NCBI RefSeq assembly: GCF_001039355.2
Contig: NW_019774803.1
Location: 410,537 to 474,536, forward strand
From: Lingula anatina
Lineage: Eukaryota > Brachiopoda > Lingulata > Lingulida > Lingulidae
Reading direction: 5' to 3'
DNA: 64,000 nt
Shown here: piece after piece, positions 31,701-42,944 of the stretch
Position numbering within the stretch: position 1 is the first letter of the stretch
Layout: the number at the start of each line of letters is the position of its first letter
Translations under genes and position numbers: made by a program
Notes under the pieces: generated by a model
What the model saw: the letters and a program-made list of their open reading frames with translations, nothing else
Told to the model about the DNA's origin: nothing
Databases searched by the model: none

Positions 31701-34700
31701 CGTCCGTGTCGTCGCCGTCGCTGTCCGACAATGACGTGCACCTCATATAGCTGCCCAACCGTATTTTTGTTTTACTTTAAGGTGGCAATGTAGGTTAGAG
31801 ATTTTCTCTTAAAATAAATGTCTTAGCTTTTTTATTCCTGTCATATTCATTTAATGTATCTTCAAAACATCTAATTATTCTTCGAACACAGCTTCAACTT
31901 CATCGTGTGACGTATTATTGGGATTTTGGGGACAAAAACACCATTTTTAAACACCTGATTTTCTCAGGCACCTGGACAACTATAAACATGCTTTTAATGG
32001 TATTATAACACTTGAACAAAGTTCTACAAAAGGGAGTCAGGGATTTTTCTTTAGAGACTTATTGTTGATTTTATCTATAAAAACGTGAAATTACGTCAAA
32101 ATATTAAGGAATTTTCGCTTTCAAAGTCAATAAATTGGAAAAGAGAGGATCAACCAAAATTTCTTAAAAAGCACTTTTAGTGCATACTTTTCTTAATTAG
32201 CATGGTTAATTTGGTCTCCCTCAGGTGTACAGGTAGACAGCTATAGCTCGCTCCGATAACGCTATATCGTCAATCTTGAAAGCGGAGAAAACGCGCAAAA
32301 ACCCTTTTGGGGAGGTTAATTTTCCAAAATAGCAAAGTAAATTGTTGACAGCTTTACCTGTTATCGTTCTGACGATCGCAAAGATGGGTACTCTATTGCC
32401 GGATGAAATTAGCTTGTTTGCACGCATTTGGATGTCAGAAAATCTTATTTTTGTATCATTCTCACCTCCTGTTAGTAACTTCAAGGAGTTAGGGCCCCTT
32501 TACACTGGACGGCGTCCTTTCTGCGTCCCTTTTGCGTTCAAAAATGTGGTCAGGACGCTCAACGGTTGCCAAAGCAATTAAATTGTGTCTCAGTTACACT
32601 GAGTCCGTTAAGGCGTCTGCGTCCCTTGTGCGTCCTTTGAACGACCGAATCTTGATTTTAACTGTAAAACTGCGAGCAACCTGCCTGCCTCCACTGTACG
32701 TCCCCTGTGCAACCCAAGGCGTCCATTGCGATGTTTGAGCGGCCATTGAGCATTCTTGCTGCGTTCTCTGTACCTTCATCGGCGATCAGTGGCGTCTATT
32801 CTACGATCATTCTGCATCCTGCTTGACCGATGAGCGTTGTTTGGGCGTCCTTCTCTATATTCTAACTGCTATTTTTCATCTGTTCTAACCAGGTCATCCA
32901 ATAAAGAACATTTCCAGCACACAAAACAAATAAATGGGAATAAACGCTTTAAACTATAGTGATGCAAGGTCTGCACGGACTGATGATCAGCCAGATGCTC
33001 ATTGTTATCCTTATAAGAAGGATGGACAGGCGCCGAAAACGAGAAAGTATGACTGACACAACATAGAATGTTTGAATCCGTTTTCAAATGACGCATTCTG
33101 CAAAAAGTTCTGACAATTAATGCATCTTGTAAAAAAGGCAAAATATTCGTTTTATAATAACCTCAAAAAAATGGATCGCTTCATGAATTTTAGGGGAAAA
33201 AACAATCGGAGGCTGATATGAGACCACTGTTGTCCTTAGAATTCCTGTCTGGTGAAAAATACCTCAGCACGGCCCCGTTTGAGAGTGAAAAAAATAATGT
33301 TCTACGTGCCGAACACTGGACGATCTTTGAGTTTTCATTCTGCAACACAATAGCAGAATCCTGAAATTTGTCAATTCCTGGTGATTCATGGGATTCGTGG
33401 TCTGTCTGAAATAGAGACATTACAGGACGCCGATCGGACCATCAACAACAAGAAATAGATGCAACCAGAAAGGTTTTGTTAGAGGAAATGTCCAAAGTTG
33501 GGTGAGTCAGGAAAAGTTCAAGGAGAACTCGTATTTCAAGCAAATCCAATGTGTCGGAAAAGATTCTCCTTAGCGCTGATCACAATCAAGAGCGACTATC
33601 AAAACAGCTTAAGCGGAACAATAGGCAATGCTTTGCCGATCGCTGTTTATGAAAAAGGGGGTATGGTGCATCCCTGTTCTTTTGTTTCTGGAGTCGTGCT
33701 GATGCTGCTAAGGTCCGCCCACCGAGTTTACCCATGCCAACGGCCCTTGCATAGACCAGGCCACCGGTGCCGATGTGTGCAGCATCAAAATCCTCAGAAA
33801 AAAAAAACATATTTTTTGTTCAAAATGTAAAATCTTATTCTGTTAAAGGTACATACGAACCGAGCATCGGTGGAGCGAGGATTCCCAGTAAGTCAGTAAC
33901 ACATGTAAACCACTTCTACTAGTTTCTTATACGACTCTAATAAATTCGACATGCCAAGGGATAAACTGAATAAATCACCCGATCAGCCATAAAAGAGCTT
34001 TAGAGTGCTCCTTTCTTTAAATTTTTGGTTGTCAATTTAACCTACTTCCGTGACCTACTTTTCTGCCCCATTGACATACAGCATAGAATGCTAGCAGAAA
34101 AATCTGTTCAAACATCACTTTCGGGTAAAATTAAACAATGCCTTTTGGTAATTCTGTTTGTTATACTACTTGAAACTATATGCTGGCATTTGATTGGTTT
34201 TTATGACAAAAAATTGAATTTGTATGTATCTTTAAACGTTAGATACACATTTAACCAATAGTTAGACATGAAAAACCCAAAATGACGATTTTTAGCCATA
34301 TTTGGGTACATTGCCCCCTTAAATTCACTGAGTGGCTTTGTTTAGTAAAGAGGCAGGTTGCTTTCGAAAATCAGCATGATCGGTTTAGATTTACGGTAAT
34401 TATAATTTTTTTATTTTTATTTGCACAATTTTGGTGACGTTTACCTCATATTTATGTGACAAACGGTAATTCTGTTTTGCTTTTTATGCCGAGTGGCTTT
34501 GTTTAGTAAAAAGGCAGGTTGTTTCTGAAAATCTGCATAATCGGATTTTACAATATTTTTGTATAATTTTGGCAGTTTATGTTTGCCCCCATAAGTACCA
34601 AACCAAAGTTTTGTTTCAAATTAAATTTACTGCGTGGCTTTGTTTGGTAAAGAGACGAGTTGCTATCTACATAGTCTTAGGTGCTAGGAATCCTTTTATT

Positions 34701-37700
34701 TAAATTATTTGTTTAATGATGTAAAATAAGGAAAATCTTTTCTAAAGAACTAAATATGTTTTTCTACCTAGGAGGCATGGCCTTGTCGCATGAAATACAT
34801 GTACTAATAAGATAATGATTTATTAAACCAATAAAATAAGCAAAATATATAATATCGAGAATCTTTTGCCTTGTAAAAGCAGTTATGTTATCAATTCCTG
34901 CAACCTTCTGCATGAGTGTCGTTCCTGATGTTGATATGAGATGATTAACATTATTTGCATGGAAACGTTGACTATACAAATTACAGTATGACAGGGTCGT
35001 ACAAGTGTACAAGTTTCGGATTTTTCGGCAAAACTTTATTTTACAATATAATAAAATCAAGTAAATAAATAAATTTAAAAAATAGCCGCCATGAGGTTAT
35101 AAAATACGAGGGAGTGGCATGAGAATGATTTTGTTACGCTTGCCAAATTTGCTGTCGTACAAATAAGTGGTTACGCACTGAAAATTATTCCTAAAAATTG
35201 TACCTTTTAGTTCATCATATCTTTCAAATGCATGTTTCGAAGCACTAATCAAAGAATTGTTTAAGGATAGTGTCACCCTTCGCTCAAAACTCCTTATTTA
35301 CTGCCTTACATACATTCTTTTGGGTAATAGATAAATCTTCGGTGTTCAGTGACTAAATTGATAAACATTTACACATGTCATCTTACGGGTGACGCCATGA
35401 TTACGATTTTGGAGCAAAAACTGAAAACTCGGTTTCTCAAATTTCTCCTTTACCTGAGCCGATTTAATAACACCATTTAGTACTCCAAAAGCCTGCCAGC
35501 AATTTTTCTTACCTGTCTTAGGTAATATTTTGCCGTTTATAAGGCAAAATAATGCCTTTGTGTAATGAAAATCTGTAATTAGGCTAATTCCATAACAAAA
35601 ACATTTAAACCAAAATGACGGCACTGGATTGTAGCCCATACACTCATGGTCAACTCTGCTAATTTTCCGGTTAAAATTTTGTTCAGGGATGAAGTTACGC
35701 CCCATATACCGATTGCTATCTCACCTCAAAATAGAAAACTGTTAAAATGATGATTAAAGCTACATTGCGACGAGAAATATAAACGCCGATATTTTATATT
35801 TTCGAGGGTTTTTTATTGTTTGAAATCAGCGCAAAGATAGATGCATTACTGAAAAGTTAAATGCAGGAAAAACCTCATACTCGACTAAGAGGTATCAGTT
35901 TTTCACTGGTACCATGTTTGGGGGAGAATAAGCGATTGTTGTCTATATATTTGCCAGCTTTGCTTCCTAGTTGTGAATGGGTAGGCCCTATGTGGTACAC
36001 ACAGGCACCACTCGTTGTGACTGCATACGAAGTACACTTTCTTAATGCTTTATATTACACATATATCATAATGTTTCAGCTGCTGTTGAGGACGAAATCC
36101 AGGCTGCAGTTCGTGCTTTCAGGTCCGTTTTTGATGAAGAGATCAGCAAGCGTGATTTGGACGAAGAGAAGAGAGCGTAAGTATTTTTCTGATTTTTTGA
36201 CATATTTTTGGACATTACTCGAATTTGGTGGTGTGCATGGCAAGGGCTGGATCAAGAGAGATAATTGAGGATTTTCGCCGTATAATCTATTCTTAATTAA
36301 CTATTTCTGTACATAATGAAATAGTTGTGTCATGAATATTAAAGGCTTTAAGTGTTTTATCACTTTAAAACATTTTGCTTTGCAGCGTCCTTTGTGCTGT
36401 TCAGACCGAGTTTGGAAAGGCTTTGGAATCTGCTCTCCAGACAACTGTTAACCAAATAAACGACGCCGTTAAAGACGGAAAGCAGGTATCACAGTGTTTG
36501 CCATGACACGCTGTGGGATTTAGTTTTTAAGACAACTAAACGCATTTATATGCGATTTTTGCATCTTAATACTTTCGACTTATCATCAACATATTCTCTT
36601 TTTGACTTTCGGTTATCGAGGAATAGTTTTCGTTAACGTTTTACATATTTTGTTGTTTTAAGAGCTAAGGTATCTTAGTTGTTTTTATAAGCATTTAAAT
36701 TTATACGTCGACAGAAAAAAAGTGGATTAACCGCATTTTGCTGCGACTTATAAAACATTGTGTTCTCCCTTTTTGACTGTTGATTATAAATCTATTATTT
36801 TTCATATTTCTAAATTTCTGTTTGCAGAACAGCTTATAAAACGTGACAATTAGTCTATAGCAAGTAAAAAATAAATAAGGAACAACACATAGTTTTAAGA
36901 AATGATCGCATAGATCGCCTAACATCGATCTTTCTTCAGGTAACTGACGACATGCTGCAGAAGGTCGCTAACTACACCGAACTGTTGAAGGAACAATGCA
37001 GAGGAGCTTACAAGGACGCCAAGATCATCCTTAGCAAACTCACAGCTGCCGCCAAGATTGCCATTGAAAGTACTCTTCAACAATTACAGGCCATTAGAGA
37101 GAACATCTATAAATCTATGTTTGACAACTTTTTCAAGGGAATTTTCGGTATGTTTTGGTCTTTGGACTTACTACAATGTATTTACATGATTAGTATATCT
37201 TCTACTTTTATCTTTATTTTTTTTTTTTAATTCCAAAAATTACAATTTACTTTAGACTTTTTTACATGGGGGATGTTTTAACAATTGCACAATTGTTTTG
37301 AAACTAATTTTAAAAGACGTATGCAAAAATAAATAAATAAAAGAACAGGGAAGATTAATATTTGCCCCTATTACATCTTTTGTGATCAATGGTAGTCCCA
37401 TCTACAGCGGATTTTAGAAAAAGATGCGCGCCTCTTCTCTTGGTTTGAAAATGTCTTTAGACTAGAAATGCATTAATTACCCTTGCCCACCCCACCAGCA
37501 ACGATGAAATAATTTTTACCATAAAATGGAAAACGGGCAACAAAGCAACCATAACATGTCAACAACTGCAATTTTCCCCATTTTTCATTTTTTTTTTTTA
37601 ATTTCAATATTCACATTTTCAGGAAAGCGGGCGACTAGAGACCTCTGGGATAAATTTGTGGACAGCTTGCAGTCAGTATTTGCGAAGTTCAAGGGTAAAT

Positions 37701-38301
37701 TCGATGACCTTGCTGACTTCGTCAAGGAAAAATATGGGGCTGGAGTGGAGGAAGCCAGAGGACACTTGGAGAACATCAAACTGATGACAAAGACCGTAAG
37801 TAAACTTTGTAATTGTTTGAATTATTTTGAAAATGCATGCTTAGGTCTAGGACCCAACATAACAGAAGTGTTATGTTTGGGCCTTGCTTAGGTCTCAATT
37901 TTCGTAACAGACGAATATTCAAAACAGTAAGAAAAAAGGATTTTCTGTATTTACCCTCACGTAGGTAATATGTCACATTAAGCACAGACTTTTTTATTTG
38001 TCATCATATTTAATTTCACCACACTGCAGTCATGCCAGAATATAGTGTCCCAGAGCCACCCCACACCATTCCCCACTTGACAATGCTAATTCCCTAAGTA
38101 TAATATATTCTGCTTTCTAATGTAGCGACTATTTCGTTATATTACATTTATACTCCTGTGGTTTATTACTAGGTTCTTGACAATGCTCAAGAAGCTGGAG
38201 AAGCCAAGTTGAAGGAGCTGAAGGAGGTGGTTGAACCCTACAAGTCTGATCTGGGCGATTTGTGGACCCAGCTGAATACTGCTATTAAGAAGATAGGATA
38301 A
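28787..38301 (+). CDS. Secreted helical apolipoprotein-like protein, copy 2 (complete)
   Basis: Twelve exons join to 495 residues: 28787-28850, 29076-29148, 29484-29583, 29823-29970, 30360-30406, 30788-30970, 31160-31325, 36080-36176, 36386-36485, 36940-37147, 37623-37795, 38173-38301. A cleavable signal peptide (MKVLLFVLVAAFVGAQA, 1-17) precedes almost continuous amphipathic helix rich in Lys, Glu, Ala, Leu and Asp. The protein is two homologous halves (about 20-260 and 261-495). Exons 3 and 9 are both 100 bases in the same phase, and exons 4 and 10 both end in GIFG so that the next exon completes Gly-Lys-Arg (129-131 and 396-398). Further KR pairs are at 284-285 and 291-292. Both halves end with a PYK(Q/S)DLG(S/D)LW motif. 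The only cysteines are 296 and 346. The closest general resemblance is to exchangeable apolipoproteins, by composition only. A precursor cut at dibasic sites is an alternative. The family is not recognised. Confidence 0.88.
29281..29358. repeat. 78-bp near-perfect palindrome
   Basis: Arms of about 38 bases (TCAAAAACTTATTTCCAAGG... and its complement) meet with almost no loop and one mismatch. It lies in intron 2 of secreted-protein copy 2. The core CCAAGGAG..TAACTT resembles the small hairpin at 51727-51755, so both may belong to one family of tiny palindromic inserts. Confidence 0.85.
31781..34318. mobile_element. 2.5-kb element with TTAA duplication; empty site known
   Basis: The left end reads GGTGGCAATGTAGG and the reverse complement of the right end reads GGGGGCAATGTACCC. 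TTAA lies outside both ends (31777-31780 and 34319-34322). The paralogous intron of copy 1 reads CTTTAAATTTACTGAG at the same point with one TTAA and no insert. Inside are pieces related to the 211-bp element at 5789: a CCCCTTTACACTGGACGGCG end near 32495 and a CGGCCCCGTTTGAGAG segment near 33270. No intact transposase was found; open frames of about 70-110 codons are not recognised. Confidence 0.85.
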
Positions 38302-39713
38302 TAAGTAAAAACCAACAAGGGCATTCCTGAATTTTAGCTGTTTTTTAACATCTTGATGAGCATTATGCATTTAACATTGACAGGATACAGGTTGGCATGA
38401 AATAAAACAGGATTCAACTTGATTTTTCTTTTTAAGTTTAGTTTCATGTTCAATACAGTTATGGGCTTATGGCACCTATACTTGTCATGAACAATAATTC
38501 CTATCAGTACTATTGCAGAGGCTGCATTACTACCATAATAATTAATGAAATGAAAAGCAGTTACAAATTCCTTAAAAGATGAATAAAAATGCCAACTTTG
38601 CTGCACATTTACCAGTTTAAAATAATTGAATAGGAATATGTTAAACCATCTACATGTAGCAGGAAGCATTATTCAATATGAATGCTAGAATACAGATTGC
38701 ACATTGGAGTATCTATACCTTGCTTCAACTTGCAATAATATATAATAATATATGTTTAACGTGAAGGAGAAAATAAAAAATGAAGTATATTAAAATGGAA
38801 ACAGTTTTTGCCCAAGTCTGAAAATGACCCAACATCATTTCTGTATGCTGCAAAGCTTCTGATATTTCCCATCCAGACCTTAAAGATGACAAAATTTCTT
38901 AAATAAAAGTTAATCTGAAGTGTACCTAATATCACTGTTACATTCTCAGCCAAGGTGGTGGCCATGTCATTTTGCAACTTCAAGAAAATTGTCTTTAGTA
39001 TAATTGTACAAATACAAGGCCACATTACAAAACACATTGTTATGAAGTTATGAAGTAAAAAAGCCATGGCCAGTAAGTGTAGGGTCGATGTCAGAGCAGA
39101 AAATGTTAATCTGAATGACTGGACTGGCCAGTCAACTTTAACTTAATTATAAAATTAAAATGGAATAAAACATCCAATCCAAGTACAGGGAAGGGTCGAG
39201 CAATGATATGTGAGGAGAAAAAACTTCCCCTGAAGAATATTTGTTTTGGCAGGCAAAATTTGTATAGATTACCTATATCTTTATCGAACAGTACAAACAG
39301 CAAGAAAGAAGCAAAATGAACAATGCACACAGCATATGTGATGTACAAATTTGATTCAACTATGTAAAAACCCTTCTTTTCTTTCATATGAATCAGTACA
39401 CCACTATTTAATATGCATGATCTCTATAATCTTGTCCTTGATATTGTAATTACACATTTTAAAGTTCAACTTTTGCTCAATTACCCCAAAACCAAAGAAA
39501 ATTTCTTTTCTTTCCTTTAAAAGCAGGAATTATTAGTTTTAGCTATTCCAAAATTGAATGAAGCTTTTTTCTGAGCTGTCACAAGCATCACAGTTGCTGA
39601 TTCATGCATGTGTATCACTCTTCTAGGCTGCCATATGCCTTTTTCAGAAGAGCTTTACGGCATCTAGGACCCTGCTAGTATACTCTCTCAAAGCCATCAT
39701 GTGTATCACTCTT
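38302..39713. other. 3' flank of copy 2, convergent with ACP1
   Basis: It contains AATAAA at 38401-38406 for copy 2 and is homologous to 25765-27013. No gene was seen. The end nearest ACP1 holds an extra decayed copy of the ACP1 last exon (39623-39698) and presumably its 3' UTR. Confidence 0.6.
39623..39698 (-). pseudogene. Second decayed copy of ACP1 last exon
   Basis: It lies about 90 bases left of the real exon (39714-39797) and repeats it with changes: GAGAGAGTATACTAGCAG introduces TAG where the real exon has CAG, and the Cys-Cys-Lys-Ala-Phe-Leu codons are altered. This is a local tandem duplication within the ACP1 3' UTR, separate from the copy at 27014. Confidence 0.75.
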
Positions 39714-41647
39714 CTAGGCTGCCATGGCCTCTTCTAGAAAAGCTTTACAACATCTCAACACCTGCTGATATACTCTCTCAAAGCCATCTTCCCCTCCCTA
39801 GAGAACACAAAAAATTGACTCATCTAAATGAAAGACTGATACCTAATTCAGAACACACATGCACACAAACAATACACAACTAAAACAACTCTGGTGTTCT
39901 TACTTTTCAACAAACTAATAAAAACTATAACATGAAACAAAAATATGAAATGTTGGACAGAATCTTTATGTTCAAGGTGTGCACAAATTTCATTTGAATG
40001 CACAAAACTTTTGAGAATATATCATTGCAGAAAAATTTAATGACACTTTAACTAACCATTTTAATAATTGTATAACTCTATAAATATGAAAACACTGACT
40101 CACATAGTATGGGTCCACTATAATCAGCTGTTTTTCTGGGTCATATTCCCCTAAAAGTTTCACTGTTGCTGTGCTGTCCTTGGGCATTTTTTTCTTTATT
40201 TCTCTGCAAACATAAATTTCATTTTAAAAAGGAACAGAGGGAGTAACATGCAATTATGTATTTTTTTTCAATGAAAAAAGATGTTAATTTCGATTTTAAA
40301 CTAAGCTGGATGAAAAGTTGCAAGTTTTATCAATAATGCTATAATTCTGAGAATAAAAGAATAAAATTAAATATATATTTATGAATAAATAAAAGAATTC
40401 CCATGGGTGCAACAAACTTTATATTATTTTCGTCCATTCCTAGGATGTATTGGAATTTGCTGAAGTCTGCATTCTCCAGCTGAAAAAACAAACTCCAATT
40501 TTAATAGTAATAGTATGTAATATTAAATAAAAAATTAATGGTTTTTCTTGTGGACAAAAAGCAAAATTATATTTTGCTTTAATTCCATTTTATACTTTTC
40601 ACTAAATATTTTTCCTCCTCGTCAGTTGGTTATTTAAAAGGAACAATTTGACGTAAAAGGCCATACTTTTACAACTAAAAGAGTTATATTTGTCCTGTCT
40701 TCCAAAATAATGCATGCCAAATAAAAGTTGCATAACATCATGAATTCTGTTTAAAAAAAAAAAAGATATTTGAATAAACTAAATGACCGCAAGTAATTTT
40801 CTTTTATACCTGTCTACCACGATGGTGAGTCTCAAGTTTGTGTTGTTTTAAACACTCTCTTGCTCTCTTGTCTGGTTTCTCACCAATATGCCAATGTCCA
40901 ATACCACAGCTGTCTATTAGCCACTAGAAGATTTTTAAAATAATTACCTGTGTAACAGTAATTATGTTACTATTTAACTGAACTTAGAATTGTTTTGCAA
41001 TTATCACTTTACATGTATCATACCATATCTTTTATCACAACTTATATTTGATTTTTTATACATTTTTGCATTTTATGCATTTTTGCTGGCACATTCTGAA
41101 ATGTTCTATTTCTAGCTTTTTTTCTGTTTAAAAAATGAAGTTAACTTGCATGGTAAAAAAATGAAAAAGACAAACTAGCCTAAAGGCCTTATCTTTTTTT
41201 AAATAAATATTTTAAAATATTATAATTAATCTAATAAACTTTGCAGAAGACTAACAAATAGAGGTTTAAGAGGATGGTATGATATAAATTTCATGATGAT
41301 TGCAATTCAATTGAATCCAATACCTCATGCATGTTAGAATAATAAGCCTGTTAGAATAGAAGACTAACCTGCCTGGCTATGTGGTTAGAAGACTTGCCAT
41401 AACGATGTAAGCAATCTATACCTCTGGAATCAGGAGAACTCCCAATATTCCAGTCAGATGTCCCAGCACTGTCCACCACCCACTGAAGTGAACAATACAT
41501 GTTCTGGTACAAAGCAAGGCAGGCTCAGTCATTTGCTCACACATCAATAGATAATGTTGCTTGTTGCATTTGAATTGAGAGCATGTATAGCAGTTTTTTT
41601 CAAGCACATACACAATACTTAGTCAATAGCAAAAAAAATTAATTAAT

Positions 41648-41690
<43 letters not shown>

Positions 41691-42896
41691 AATAAAATTT
41701 AAAAATAAAGCATCCATGAGGTGATTGTAGTTAAACTCACAGCCTTAAAACCAAAGGAGGAAGTGCAACATTGTGTATTGTGTATGCTAAAAAATCTGAA
41801 AAACGCACATTTCTACATAATTGAGCAAAAATTGCTATTGTTGTACAAAGAAGAGAGTTCATCTATATCATAAATACCAAAGAAGGTAGAAGAAAAATGT
41901 CAGACTGGTCTATAACCAACTGTACAAGCTGCCACAACATGAAATACAAGCTAACAGTTAATTTTCAACCAAAAAGACATTTATCTACTGGTAGATAAAA
42001 CAAATTTGAATGAAAAACAAACATATGCTTGTACATGCCCTAAACTGCATGCACACACACAGGAATACATATACACACTTGTCGCACAAAATATGTAGGT
42101 ACAAATACACTTAATAGCATAAAACTGATCTCCCTACCCATGCAGTCAACCACCAACTGTTTGCATTCTTTGCCCTCAAATTTTTTATACTTCATAGGTT
42201 TGGCAACAGTAAAAAAATATTTTGAAATTTTAAGCATAATGACCGTTTATTGTGGAATCTCCTAGCTGACCTCTTATATTTTTCTCTGAATTTTGTTTAG
42301 AACTATATATAAACAGATGAGTACACTGTATGCAATCACTTAGGAGTACAGGTATTGTTTGTCTTAAACAACGGGTACTAGTATATTGCAACAAGAATGA
42401 TGGGTGTCTAAAATTATTGCACAATGATTTAATTCGAGACACAATGACTGACAGTTGGGCTATTAGCAAGGCTCCAGAATCTTTACTAACAAATTGCACA
42501 TAGGGTTTTTACATTTATTCATGTCCTAAACACACACATATATATAATAGTATATCATATTTTTTTAAATAAAGATATGGGGATATTTATGCCACAGGTC
42601 AAAATAGCACTGTTTCAAGATTAGAAAATAATCAGAATGCAAGCAGTTCAAATAAAAATTAGCTGCCAAGTGAAGAAAAAGCATTGCTGAATGTATTTCT
42701 CAGTTTGTAGTTTACTGGATTGGTGGCTGTTAGGTACCATAAAACTGAGAATGCCATGAATTTTTAAACAAAATTCCATAAACGGTACAGGGGTATATAC
42801 ATTCCCTCTGAAACCAAAGTTGAAACCAACAGCATTATCCATTTTCAAAAATGCAAAAAAAAAAAACTAAATAAATAAAATAAAAATAAATAAATA

Positions 42897-42944
<48 letters not shown>

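Larger units (their letters stand above)
29538..39810 (+). repeat. Tandem segmental duplication, unit 2
   Basis: This is the partner of 19407-27115. It is longer, chiefly because of the 2538-bp TTAA element at 31781-34318. Similarity ends just inside the last ACP1 intron at about 39810. Upstream similarity cannot be followed beyond 29538 because copy 1 breaks at the N. Confidence 0.85.

Noticed and set aside
33586-33810. Minus-strand 74-codon frame inside the 2.5-kb element as a transposase remnant
   Set aside because: No recognised transposase motif; too short and unsupported.
31781-34318. Retrovirus or LINE insertion as the source of the 2.5-kb insert
   Set aside because: No reverse-transcriptase or integrase motifs, no LTRs and no poly-A tail; TTAA flanks and inverted ends fit a DNA transposon.
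42040-42499. Minus-strand frames in ACP1 intron 2 as extra exons
   Set aside because: The enzyme is complete at 157 residues without them, and they match no part of the family.
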